From Actinernus sp. WN-2022 (lineage: Eukaryota > Cnidaria > Anthozoa > Actiniaria > Actinernidae): 64,000 bases of DNA. This document shows positions 12,816-23,332 of this stretch, one piece after another. The translations under genes and the position numbers were made by a program. The notes beneath the pieces are model-generated. The model ran no database searches and was not told the DNA's origin. It saw only the letters and a list, made by a program, of their open reading frames with translations. The stretch is from contig JAOWCC010000019.1 of NCBI GenBank assembly GCA_030867875.1, positions 104,147,006-104,211,005 of the forward strand. The letters run 5' to 3'. Numbering within the stretch: the stretch's first letter is position 1; every line of letters begins with the position of its first letter.

Positions 12816-14031
12816 ATCGTAACAATTCCCCTAGGGTATACTAAACACACAGGTGGCTTAGGGAGAGAGGAGGCGAGGGGTGACAGCCCCCCCCCCCCCC
12901 CCCCCCCAACCCCTCCCCCCCCCCCCCCCCCCCCAAGCTCAGTTCCAGAAGAGAGATTGACAGAAGTTATCAATGAAAATGTCTCAGAATTCATCATTTT
13001 GTCACCCCCTCTCCTAATTTTCAGGACCTCCCTACGCCCCTGGAATACACTGTAGCAGCAATGCACTTTGTTAAATATGTAATGCCTGGCAGTGCCGATC
13101 GATACAGTGGGAAGCCTTGGTCTATAAATTATTGACCTAATCATTCCCTTCGACTTGAAATGAACAGAGTTTTTGATATGCGATCACGTCGTGTTATCGA
13201 CCAATCATTTAGTCAGTCAGAGAGATGATAATGATGTTATTTATTACAAGGTAGTCAGGGGTAAACCGGCTGATAGCAAAATCGTAAAAATGATCTCACA
13301 CTTCCTCCAGTGGAGATATACATGATTGTTATCAACACGTTTGGAATATCACTTCACAGACCAATACTTATTTTGTCTGATTTGCTCTTTTTTATCTCGT
13401 AATGTTTCTAAAATGTGGAAAACATACATTTAAATAGAGACATCGCCATCGTGAGCAAATTTGTTTGATTTTGACTTGGTTTGACAGGCTTTGAAATAAA
13501 TGTTGGTGATTTGCTTATATTCAACATTATACATGAAAATACTCACTCGACGGTTTTCATCTCAGTAATAAAAAGTACATTATATACATGGCTGCTTGGA
13601 GAAACTGTATATCGGCCATGTAATATCTGCATTTATTATGTGCAAAGAATGTACGCAATATGCACAAGAACGGAAACAGTGTAAGACTGATACTATAAAA
13701 ACGTATTAGTTGGCTAATGATTCATATTTTTCGCCTATAGGCTCGCCAAAATACACATGATGACTTTGCGATGAACATTTGCTCAAATTATTGCAAATGG
13801 AAAACAGTGCCGCAAAGTAAATATTCATACTGAGAGAGTAGCAACTGACGTTTCGAGCGCTAGCCCTTCGCCAGCGTGTATACTTTTACTGAATATGCGT
13901 TTGACATTCCTATCAAAGTATCCGTTAATGTCCTAACATGGCCTTCAGGACTTTTAACGACATTCAAACACTTACGTAGTGCTGTGTTTTGACACACTGA
14001 CACCTAGACCCGGTTGTTTAGAAGGTGGGGC

Positions 14032-14243
14032 TTGCAGGTTGGCGTAGCCGGTAAAACACTCGCCTCTTACCGTTGCGGTCCCGGGTTCGATTCCCGGCTC
14101 GGGCACCATATGTGAGTTAATAAGTTTGTTGTTGATTTCTTATCTGCATTCGAGAGTTTTTCTCTGGGTTCTCCTGCTTTCCTCCCTCCGTACAAATCAA
14201 CCGTGAGTCGAGTGCGTACAAAACAGATAATAATAATAATAGG
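14032..14243 (+). mobile_element. tRNA-derived SINE
   Basis: An A box (TGGCGTAGCCGG, near 14,040) and a B box (GGTTCGATTCC, near 14,085) have the tRNA promoter spacing expected for RNA polymerase III. The tRNA-like head ends GGCTCGGGCACC and passes into a body with TTTTCTCTGGGTTCTCC and CTTTCCTCCCTCC, ending in an ATA repeat. The head does not fold into a clean cloverleaf, so it is a SINE and not a tRNA gene. Confidence 0.7.
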
Positions 14244-14320
14244 CCATATTTATGTAGCGCCATATACCACAGCATCATGGCGCTTTACATTTTACTGACA
14301 TATCCCGTCAGTGAATTTTT
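14225..14320 (-). mobile_element. L2/CR1-type LINE 3' tail
   Basis: On the minus strand the text reads TGTAAAGCGCCATGATG, then ATATGGCGCTACATAAATAT and a TTA/ATT run. This is the same 3' tail design as the L2-like element ending at 51,925 (GTAAAGCGCCATAGTG ... ATATGGCGCTATATAAAT). Only the tail is present. Confidence 0.5.
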
Positions 14321-15515
14321 CGGACTGCTATTTCGGCGCCAATGGCAGCCACGCAGTTTACAATGTTGAGTGTGTGGTTAGTGCAATGGCCAGCAGGCTG
14401 CTGTAGAATTAGCGATTCACTGGAGTGTGTGAGAAGTAAAAGCAGGCCCCCACCAGCTGTAACCTGTAATACTCAGCCTGCTATAACAAATAAAATATTT
14501 ATTTATTTTATTTATTAGTATATAATTCTTGCTACCACTGGATAGATCCTATCCAGTGAACCAAACTAGTTTATTGTATCCGGTGGATATCAGGGGGTCC
14601 CGGCTAGATAGCTTTCCTGGTTTTTTTCGGGTCCTCCTACTCAGTCTTTTATTTATTTATGATTTACTACTTGTAACTTTAAGAGTGAAAAAATAATTGT
14701 TGTTGTTGTTGTTGTTAGTAGTACGTGCTGTATATAATCTTTAATTCGAATTTGCTCCATTTCAAATATTTACAATCTTATTGCACGTTATTGCGTGGAA
14801 TACTTTATAAGCGTTGCAACATGTCCTCGCTCTATAATTACCAATAATCAGTAATTGGCTTTTGCCCTTCAATTATCAATAATCGCTAATTCTAGAACGC
14901 AAATGAAACCGAATGACATTCTTAAAGCCAGATAAACATTTGTCAAATTCCGAACGGCGGTAGACGCGCAAGCCTACGCAGGCTAGTCCTGCTCCTGTTC
15001 TGCAGCTTACGGTAGTGGCCATGACGTCAGCACTACCAAGCACTACACACAGACGGTTTCGAATTCGAGCCCGAGTAGGAGCGCTCAAAAATCTTTTTTT
15101 CTCTCATTTACCTTCTGTTTTTGTTTACCTGTGAACCCTTAGCTCTAGGTGAGTGAGAACCCGTCGTTTACCCGCGTGAACTCGACCGATGGTTAGGGTT
15201 AGGTTTGTGGTTCGGGTTAGGATTTGTCTCAGAATCGCGCGATGTTCGCATCACGAACAGCAATGTTGAATTGTATAACTGGAACGTCGCAATGCTATTA
15301 AACAACAATGTTTAATCGTACGCTTGAACATTGCAAGCTAAACTTGAATTTGACGGTGATATAACGCCATAGGTAATTATTGACTATTATCCCGTTGTAA
15401 CCTCTCTATTTTGGGCTTCCTGTGCCAAAATAGAAGACGAGGGGGATTGGATCTCGACTCCAATCTCCCTCTTCACCAGCCACAGGAAGCCCACAATCCG
15501 AGTTCGAAAACTAGC

Positions 15516-15595
15516 CAACCTCGTTCCCAGGGTCTTCTCGGTCATATCCAAGCGCCATCTTGGATCTGACCAAGAACACCCTGGGGACGAGGTTG
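15516..15595. mobile_element. 80-bp fold-back element with 9-bp target duplication
   Basis: Ends CAACCTCGTTCCCAGGGT and ACCCTGGGGACGAGGTTG are inverted copies. The flanks are direct repeats AAAACTAGC (15,507-15,515 and 15,596-15,604). A second half-copy of the right arm follows at about 15,605-15,655. A 9-bp duplication points to a Mutator-type transposase supplied in trans. Confidence 0.7.
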
Positions 15596-15734
15596 AAAAC
15601 TAGCCGGATCTCCGCCATTTTGGATCTGACCGAGAGGACCCTGGGGACGAGGTTGGCCGGATCTGCATCTGCACACCGCGGCAAAACGTATGCGCATGCG
15701 TTAACTGTGATTTCGAATCTCGTGTGGTGAGGGT

Positions 15735-16777
15735 CAATCTCGTACCCAGACCCCATTTGTTTCTTACTGCGCATGCTCGCCAAAAAAATAGGGCTCTGGA
15801 ATAATCCGATCACGGACTTCCGTTGACTCTGCGCATGCTTATCACTACGTCACTGAGAAGTCGTTTCTTCGGGTTCGATTCTCGCACAGCGCCTCAGGCC
15901 TAGGTTTTGGTTTGGATTTGGACGTTCACCCGGTATCTTGATATAGTGATCTTTTGCTTGCTAGTGTCAGGGCAAGCCTTAGGGAGTCTCTTTCATCTTC
16001 TGCCGTTTTTAGGTTGGATTTTAAGGCTTTATTTTCATGCATTTGGCTCGTGTTTCTTTATCGTGCGATGGATATCAGACATCACAGATTCCTGAGTGCA
16101 CAAGAGGATTCATGGGGATCGAAAACTCGCTGAAATCGCCTTACCTGAGCCAGATGACCACACAAACAGCAACTGAATACACGGTAGAAGGAAGTTAAGG
16201 CATTTTTTACTTACGATTCTCTCGTATTTTAGCTCCTTGAAAGCTGGAGTTCGTTACATTCCCATACAAACGCTTATATTTAAGCGATCAGCGCCTGTTC
16301 ACAAGTTTACGAAATCTGAAAACGCCACTTCTGCCTATAGAGCACTTACGAACATTGTTGTTAATATGGGAATGTATAGTACTATCTATCTGTTACGGTA
16401 AATCCCTCGGCTATATCCAGTTGAGTTCGATTTTCGAATTCTGAGAATTCATGTACTGTGTGCGATGTGTGTTGGCGATGAAGTGATATGAACTCCCGAG
16501 TGGATACAAGCAAATATCTAAGAATCCCTGATTTTTTTTAGCGGCATCCATTTAGATAAAATCCAACGGTTTTGAGCGTTTAGATAACCCGGCCCTAATT
16601 TCCAATGCCTTTGTCCAAATAAATCAACCCTCCAGAAATGCTTTATGTTTGACTTCCGGTGAAATTGCATTGTTCAGAACAGCCAATCAGAATATACGAA
16701 AATCGGATTATTCCAGAGCCCTATTTTTTCGTCGAGCATGCGCAGTAAGAAACAAATGGGGTCTGGGTACGAGATTG
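15735..16777. mobile_element. 1.04-kb Mutator-like non-autonomous element
   Basis: Long terminal inverted repeats of about 75 bp begin CAATCTCGTACCCAGACCCC. The flanks GGTGAGGGT (15,726-15,734) and GGTGAGAGT (16,778-16,786) are a 9-bp target duplication with one mismatch. The interior (about 16,110-16,270) resembles 7,640-7,790, suggesting captured or shared genomic sequence. No transposase frame is seen. The terminal CAATCTCGT matches the 82-bp hairpins at 37,848 and 40,768. Confidence 0.7.
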
Positions 16778-16786
16778 GGTGAGAGT

Positions 16787-17847
16787 GAAAGTGTGCTCGT
16801 GTTTGATGAATATTTCCGTAAAAATCCTTTGCAAACTATGCTGATTACTGGAAATCATAAGGACAAGCGAGAACGGATCACGGTAAGATAATTGTGACGG
16901 TATTTTTGTACATATGTTTGACTTTTACTGCTTTATCAAGTCGTTCTTTGACCTTTTTGGGCCAGCAGTGCAGCACGAACAAAATTTGCGAAATGTGCAC
17001 CAGGTCATGCTTTTCTCATGTGTCCTCATGCTTTCTCATGTTTTCTCATGCTTCTTCAGCGGTAATCATGCACTCGACACTATATAAACCGTTTCCCCAC
17101 CCACAATTCCCTCTTTTGCTCTGACGAAGGGCTAGCGCTCGAAACGTCAGCTGCTACTCGCTTTCCACGGCGGTTAGCATACCTCAATCGACTTTAGTTG
17201 ATTACATACCAGTGTTTATCTTCCCCGCCGACGCAGACCAACACTAGTTTTTACAGGAACTAGTTGCCTATCATGCTTTTCTAAAACTGAATATGCGCAG
17301 CCTTGGGCTTTTAAAATTTATGTAATAAGTTCATTGTATTGTTTGAAAGCCTTGTTTTAAGGAAATGTCTTCACACCTCTCAGTTAGTGAGGAGCATGTC
17401 TTACCTTTTCGCCTGGGTTTATCAACATGATTTCGCTCGTAACAGCCTCGGGACATGGTAGAATCCAGACATCCAGACCTTTATTTTACTAACCAAATCA
17501 AGAATATTGGGAAACAATTTTGAATCTTATATGTAAAAACAATATTTTGATATACATATGTGTTAATTTTTTTATTTCACTAACCAAATTAAGAATATTG
17601 GGAATCTCCATTTGGAATCGCCATTTGGAATCACCATTTGGAATCACCATTTTATTTATGATTGTTATCAAACCTTTGAGTTTGAAAACACAATTTAATA
17701 TAAGAACACAAATGATCAAAGGCACTGGATAATCACCTGACACACAACAATTACCATGGTAGAATCTAGACCTTGATTTCTCTAACCAAATTAACCAAAT
17801 TAGAATCCAGACCTTGATTTCACTACCTGACACATGACAATATACAC
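16787..17847. other. non-coding, dispersed repeat pieces
   Basis: Bases 17,115-17,270 contain GAAGGGCTAGCGCTCGAAAC and a fold of CCAGTGTTTATCTTC ... AACACTAGTTTTTACAGG, found again inverted near 57,026-57,090 and partly near 13,850 and 47,880. Bases 17,600-17,650 hold four copies of CATTTGGAATC-like text. I see no gene. Confidence 0.45.
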
Positions 17848-17857
17848 TTAAGAGGGC

Positions 17858-19071
17858 ATCCATGTGAAAACCATGCACCCTGAAAATATGAGTCTACATG
17901 GTACATCTCAGATTTTGTTCATATTTTGCACATATGTTACTATTGGCCTGGCATTAGACTTGGTAGAATATTTTGGAAAAAATTCCAAAAACTGTAAGAG
18001 ATATGGGGGTCAGTACGAACTGCCTCGGTTTGAGGGGTATTTCCACTATGTATTTTTAGTCATGTTTACAGAATATTTTTGAACAAACCATATAAGCTAT
18101 ATACACAAAACGTTTCTACAGCATAAACAAGACCAATTGCAATTTAATTATGATATAAGTGCCAACAAATATTCAGTATTCAAGGAGTAAGGCTTTCATG
18201 TACAAGTGACTTCCGAAATTATTTTTCAAAAAGTCAAATTTTAGGGTAAAATGACATTCGAATACTATCGATGCGGCGAAATTGTAGAAGATGAGAGAGT
18301 TATTATTTTGTAGATCAGTCATTTGGAAATACAACTGGGGACTAAAAAGTTTGTAAAGTTTATTCAGCTTAGGAGCAGTGAGGCCAAAGTAACATACTCC
18401 CAACGCCCGGGTCCAACGTAAATAAACAATCAACGCCAGATGCAATCTGTATCGTGTGCAGAATAACGGGACAAATAACGGACAGGAATGAGAAACATAG
18501 CCCTAAAATAACTGGGTGATAAATTTATTTGTCACTTATGCCTATGGTTTTGCAATAAACAAAAACTAATTAACAATCAACTTCAAAATAAGAGAAATTA
18601 GTAATACGAAGGATGAATCAGCGATAAATGCATACCTGATTCTAGCCTTATTTGTGCTCTCCTCCCCAGCTCTGTCATGGTCTCGAAGCCACAACTTACG
18701 ATAATTATCTTCTTGTCGATTTTACACCGAAAGAACATTTACCCATTATAGTTTATACAGATGGCTTTGTAGCATCCGCCATTTTATTTAGGACTAGAAC
18801 CCAGTCTGCTGTTGTGTACCACAGGTAGCCCGAACACATATGTGTACATTCCATGTGGAATATTGGAAGAAAAAACTCTCTACCGTTGAATCAGCCTTTC
18901 CTTTCTTGTCTATTTATATATATATATTGCTGATCAGATCCTACACGCTAGGAGATCCGGTGTTTTATCATTTCGTCTGTGGTGCCCAACATATATACCA
19001 GAGTGGGTAATTTATATTGAAATATTTATGAATCTCATGAAACAGAACTGAAAATAATCATAATGCACTAC
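17858..19071 (+). repeat. 1.2-kb direct repeat R1
   Basis: Near-identical to 38,712-39,918 in the same orientation; differences are single bases and 1-4-base indels. It starts at ATCCATGTGAAAACCATGCA and ends GCACTAC immediately before TTAA. A 90-codon open frame on the minus strand (18,445-18,173) is unchanged in R2, but it has no family resemblance and I do not call it a gene. Confidence 0.85.
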
Positions 19072-19075
19072 TTAA

Positions 19076-20737
19076 GAGAGGGTCCATGTGAAAACCATGC
19101 AGACGAGTCTACAGTGCACCTCTCCGATTTCCTTTAAACTTGGCACACATTTATATCTTAACTAGCTAATGTCCCATGTGAAATAGTTTGGCTGAAATGT
19201 AAAAGGCCTTTGAGATATGACAATCAAACTGTTTGACCCCCTGAAATGCTCAAAATCAGAGCAAAATATACCTTATGTTGTAACATGTCGCAATCGCAAA
19301 TGATTTTAAGTAGAAAGATAATATTTTTACCTGCTTTAGTACTAAGTCCCGTCAGCATATTAAAACCAAAATCAACTAATTTTATTTATATTTTGTCGCT
19401 TCTGTCGAATTTTTATTTAACGCTACTTTAATAGGTCTTTTTAAAACCCGATAAATGCTGTCTGGCAATGGCCGTTTGCAGAGTTGCGGCCTTCTTTTCT
19501 TTGAATTTAGAAATATTCCTAGATTGACTTACAATAGATCTTTGCATCTGGTAAAAAAAATCTCTGTAAAGTTAATGCTGGGTTAGATATTACGCACTCT
19601 CAAAATCCGCAATGTTCAGTTATTAAACAAACGACGATATGGCGACACGGCGATTTTTTTCCCATTAAAATCGAAAATACGGTGAACTTAACAGATTTTC
19701 TGCCAATAATTGCTTTAAGAATTCGAATGCACATTCATTTTCAATATTATTTTAGTTTTGAAGGGTGACCAAGTCCATCACCCGATATGCAGATGTCTAA
19801 AGTGACTGAATTATTGTCGAGTTTGACGGAGTCAAAGCTGAAAAATAGGTACTCATAGTTTATGGCAGTATCTTCGTTTAAAATTGTTTGATTGGATCAA
19901 AGACAATGAATTTTCTTTGAATATGATATATAGAGGATTTCAAACTACGCTACGCTTTAAATACAGCTTCTAATCCGGCGAGTCACTCTGAATTTTGCGA
20001 GCCTCTGTAGCGGGGTGAATGAGTGACAAGTAGAAAATGCACGTACAGTCGTATTTAGGTTCTTCAGCCGATTCTCTATTCAAGTTTTTAGTTTTTATTC
20101 TGTAAAGAAACGATGTTTTCTTTTCATAATAAAAAAACCCTAATGGTTTCGTTTTCTTGGAAGCCCTTTATTATATGCTCATCGAATAGTTGGCCAAGTT
20201 AGAACCGTTTAGATTCAGCAACGGGAAGCCATTCTGATGTCGTTACTACCTTGTTACGGACTCAATTTGTTTCAATCTTGTGCATAATATTCTGTTCGTT
20301 CCGTTGAAATACCAAAATGTGTGTATAATCCATGAAATCAAATGTGGTATCACCGAAATAGATGAAATCACTTCAGTGATATGATATCTCAAGAATTGCG
20401 TGACAGGAACTGCGTGTAACGTCTGCACGTGTATTTCCCGCCCTATCCACGAGATGGATTTGGACTTGATCAAGTGCTCATTTTGTGTATATTCAACGAG
20501 GGAATGTGGCATATCTTCTCGGCGTTACCAGGGAAAAACAACTATATTACCGTTGAAGGCATGTCCCGACCCCCTTACTAAGAATTGTATGAAATGCCTT
20601 GGCACTTGGCGCGGATGTTGTTGATGGCGCGTGTCAAGTAAAATTATCATAAAATCGATAAATATTTTCACCTGTACTGTACTGTCTAGACAGGGTATTT
20701 TATTCATTTTTAATTTTAGGTAATGCACTAGTCAAAG

Positions 20738-20771
<34 letters not shown>

Positions 20772-21327
20772 CCCCTCCTCCTTCCCCAACCCGGGACAGG
20801 GTGGGAGGGGGAGGGGGGGGGGGGGGGGGTGGGGGTTGATTTAGACTAGTGCATAATGGCTCACTCTCTGCTTAAAGCTGCCTGTGATACACTTGTATGC
20901 GATTTGTTACTGTCGTCCTCGAATCTCTTTATAGCGGAGCTCGTTGCATAAAAAAACAAAGAAAATCAATATGGAAAACAAAAGATAAAAGAACAACCCA
21001 CACAAATGAAAAAAAAATCACGCCGCGCGCCTCGCCCGCTCGCAGACGTAAAGGTCGGTACACACGAAGGGACAAGTCACGTGTCCTGATATCCTGTTCC
21101 CCGCGGACACCGGACATCCTACAGCTGAGAAACTACAAACCTCGTACACAAAGAATAACGTATTTCTTTACAGTTTTAAGGTAATAGACCAGTTCGCGGT
21201 TTATTATAATTCCGACATTTTGAAAGGGGTGTAAACATGGCGCGAAATACAGTGTTTGTATGGGAATCCGATGACAAATAAAATCCGTAAAATCGAATTT
21301 CTGAAATATTCTTCAGATACAAACTTA
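19076..21327. repeat. giant inverted repeat, left arm part 1
   Basis: Begins GAGAGGGTCCATGTGAAAAC just after TTAA and pairs with 43,553 down to about 41,395. No gene is recognised in it. It contains a G/C-tract MITE (20,724-20,853). The arm is interrupted at 21,328 by the Polinton and resumes at 37,304. Confidence 0.85.
20724..20853. mobile_element. PIF/Harbinger-like MITE with G/C tracts, left-arm copy
   Basis: Termini TGCACTAGTC and GACTAGTGCA are flanked by TAA on both sides (20,721-20,723 and 20,854-20,856), as expected for PIF/Harbinger 3-bp duplications. The interior is a long C tract, a CCCGGGACAGGGTGG core and a long G tract. The copy in the other arm is 90 bp (41,813-41,902), so the tracts have changed length since duplication. 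Confidence 0.65.
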
Positions 21328-21611
21328 AGTAGTATATGTGGAGTCAAAATGATACCCGTTTTTGGGAATTTTTTTAACGTAGTGGAGAGCTTCGTTCAGA
21401 CCTCAGCTCTCCACTACGTTAACAAGAATTCTCAAAAACGGATATCATTTTTCCTCCACATATACTACTGAAATCATAAGAATTGCGACGATACCATTCT
21501 TTATCTATTTATCCATTCGATTTTCGTAGACCATGAACGAGAAAAAAAAGCATGGATAGAAACCGTTATTTCGTCTCTTTTCATTCTTTTTGCCTTACTG
21601 CCAACATTATT
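21328..21611 (+). repeat. Polinton left terminal inverted repeat
   Basis: Pairs with 37,015-37,298 over 284 bp with few or no differences. The outer 142 bp (21,328-21,469) is itself an imperfect palindrome: it starts AGTAGTATATGTGGAG and ends CTCCACATATACTACT-like text, with a tight inner stem TAACGTAGTGGAGAGC / GCTCTCCACTACGTTA. Subterminal T-rich text with TTTCGTCTCT and ACTGCCA recurs at 21,657-21,705 just inside the repeat. Confidence 0.88.
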
Positions 21612-21744
21612 GCACGAACGAGGCAAAAAAAAAAAAAAAATGAATAGAGACTGTCGTTTCGTCTCTCTTCATTTTTTTTTTCCTTTTTTTTTTTTTTACT
21701 GCCATTCGAAAGCCCTTAGCGAACCCTCTACGTCTCCATAAGTC

Positions 21745-22185
21745 TTACGGTACTTCAATTCTGCCAGTACTTTCGAGAAGCGATTTTCTTTTACTAAGTT
21801 CACGTCGTAGTGGTGCACTACACGTTGTACAAAGTCTGTAGCTAGTTCGACAATCACGATCGCATTTACGACATGGATATGCGAAGCCCTCTATGTTTTT
21901 ATGAGTCTTACGGTCCTTCAATTCTTCCAATACTTTCGAGAAGCGATTCTTGATTTTGCGTTTCTCTCCACTAAGTTCACGTTGGCGTCGTGCACCACAC
22001 GTTGTACAAAGTCCGTAACTAGTTCGACAACCACGACCGCATTTAGAACATGGACCGAATGGGGTGGCTCCTCTTCGTATCTGATAGTCGTGTTGAGCAC
22101 AATATTCTGACACCTTCGAAATCTTCCTTATACATTTCGTGTCCTTGCCTCGCATTAACCAACTACAAGTTATCGTCTCAGACAT
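21745..22185 (-). CDS. Polinton cysteine-rich zinc-binding protein
   Basis: A 146-residue protein. The N-terminal part has a C-x11-C-x10-C-x2-H type cluster (CSWLMRG ... YCAQH). Two tandem copies of a C-x2-C-x4-C-x6-C-x2-C unit follow (about residues 46-64 and 104-122: GPCSKCGRGCRTSYGLCTTC, then the CRKCDRDC copy), each trailed by a basic RRELS segment. The cysteine pairs suggest zinc ribbons and nucleic-acid or protein binding. It is the gene nearest the left terminus and is transcribed toward it. Small cysteine-rich proteins of this kind occur in cnidarian Polintons as far as I recall; function is unknown. The duplicated unit suggests internal duplication. Confidence 0.75.
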   Translation of the reverse strand: MSETITCSWLMRGKDTKCIRKISKVSEYCAQHDYQIRRGATPFGPCSKCGRGCRTSYGLCTTCGARRQRELSGEKRKIKNRFSKVLEELKDRKTHKNIEGFAYPCRKCDRDCRTSYRLCTTCSAPLRRELSKRKSLLESTGRIEVP

Positions 22186-22689
22186 CGCGCGATGTATACC
22201 TTGTACTAGTTTATTTCTAAATGCTTTTTTTTTATTTCAACCTATCCCTAAATAACTAAAAGTCCTTTGAGAGCGGAAGTCGTATTTACGTTTGGCAGAG
22301 CAGCTGCCGTATGTTAATTATGGCTGGCGAAATCTACATACGAATCACGTCCATTGCGTAAGCCAAGGGGGATGAATACATACATTCCTGAGTTCCCCCT
22401 AAAATTCCTGAGCGCCCCGATTTTGCTTGAACGAGTGAAACTGGGGCGCTAAGGAATGCAAAAAAGTTTGGCGACCCTAAAATTTACGTACGACTCAGAC
22501 AATTTTTATTTCACCTGCCCCCGTGACATAGTTTGACGTGACTAGACAAAAATCTACATACGACCGCAAAACAACACGGTAATTTATACGAACTAAGAGC
22601 ATCTGTTCTTAGCACAGTAATTTATACGATTTTCTTAGTGAAGTTAAAATAGACTCCGTGATGGTTTCTTTCATAGGAGATGTTGATTC
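22186..22689. promoter_or_regulatory. Polinton intergenic region with repeated motifs
   Basis: About 500 bp with no gene. AAATCTACATACGA-like motifs occur near 22,330, 22,482 (AAATTTACGTACGAC) and 22,550, and inverted near 22,275. GTAATTTATACGA occurs twice (near 22,579 and 22,617). It lies upstream of the zinc protein gene and downstream of the membrane protein gene, so a promoter or protein-binding array is plausible. No TATA box stands out. Confidence 0.35.
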
Positions 22690-23313
22690 TTATCCCACTA
22701 GACTGCCAAGCTTTGCTCTCATTTCCTTTCGGATCTCCGAGCGAAGTTCTTCTACGTTTTTTGACCCTCTTTCTTGCCTATTTTTTTGTCGTATTTCGAG
22801 CTTGAGTGATTCGTATTTCGATCTTTCATCGATAACACTTCCGAACTCGGCTTCTGAAATATTACCATCGGCTAGAGCCTTTGAGACTTTGACTTCCACG
22901 GAATTGGCCTTAGCCTTTGCCAACATAACGGTCTTTTCGTGCTTCGAGACGCGAATGCCAAGTTTCTTACTTGCGATAGACATCGAGGCCGAAATGACGG
23001 CACAAACAAACCCAATACTTCCTAATGAAATACCCACAGGTATCCCGATCCCTGTAAACGTCAAGCCCAACGCCATAGCGGATAATGCACCACTCAAGCT
23101 ACCTGTGGCCACAGCAACCCCGTGAACAATACCACGCGCTCGGGCATATTTCTTACGAACTACTTCGTAGTGCTTTGCCTGCCGTTCGAGTTCAGCAAGT
23201 GTGTCACATACTTTTTGTAGCCGAAAGCTATCTCCAGACAAAACGGTTTCAGATGAACGTAGATTGGGATAGATCGGCGCCGTTGGAATTGTTTGAATCG
23301 AATCGCTTGCCAT
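22690..23313 (-). CDS. Polinton membrane protein, 207 aa
   Basis: Residues about 66-112 form a long Gly/Ala-rich hydrophobic region able to make two membrane helices. They are flanked by a basic helical segment (residues 40-60) and a C-terminal charged region (residues 120-207: LADGNISEAEFGSVIDE and Lys/Arg/Glu-rich helices). The design, two helices followed by an acidic SEAEF-like motif, is one I associate with a conserved Polinton protein of unknown function, perhaps a virion membrane or minor capsid component. It lies 19 nt downstream of the penton gene on the same strand, so the two may be co-expressed. The start ATG at 23,313 is the first in frame. Confidence 0.7.
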   Translation of the reverse strand: MASDSIQTIPTAPIYPNLRSSETVLSGDSFRLQKVCDTLAELERQAKHYEVVRKKYARARGIVHGVAVATGSLSGALSAMALGLTFTGIGIPVGISLGSIGFVCAVISASMSIASKKLGIRVSKHEKTVMLAKAKANSVEVKVSKALADGNISEAEFGSVIDERSKYESLKLEIRQKNRQERGSKNVEELRSEIRKEMRAKLGSLVG

Positions 23314-23332
23314 CGCATATTATACGTATGGC

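Larger units (their letters stand above)
13830..14770. repeat. dispersed repeat interrupted by a SINE, copy 1
   Basis: Bases about 13,900-14,020 (GTTTGACATTCCTATCAA, later GCCTTCAGGACTT and TAGTGCTGTGTTTT) and 14,715-14,770 (ATTCGAATTTGCTCCATTT) match, in order, 48,010-48,230. In the 48-kb copy the two halves are adjacent. Here about 0.7 kb of SINE and LINE-tail sequence separates them, so the insertion is younger than the repeat. Confidence 0.55.
9828..15506. other. non-coding stretch with decayed repeats
   Basis: No host gene is recognised. The stretch contains a LINE scrap (11.0 kb), a dispersed repeat (11.25 kb), an imperfect palindrome and tandem repeats (12.4-12.8 kb), a poly-C tract (12,887-12,934) and a SINE/LINE-tail insertion (14.0-14.3 kb). 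The remainder, including 15,170-15,260 with GGTTAGGGTTAGG-like text, shows nothing further. Confidence 0.45.

Noticed and set aside
12755..13144. 129-codon frame with a long Gly run
   Set aside because: The Gly run is only the translation of the poly-C tract at 12,887-12,934.
14032..14108. Functional tRNA gene
   Set aside because: A and B boxes fit, but the acceptor and anticodon stems do not pair well, and a SINE body and tail follow.
18173..18445. 90-codon frame identical in both 1.2-kb repeats
   Set aside because: Identity is explained by the recent duplication. No motif, no promoter, low complexity of hydrophobic residues.
20243..20512. 88-codon frame repeated at 42,114-42,383
   Set aside because: A product of the inverted arms, with an extra codon gained by a small indel between them; no family resemblance.
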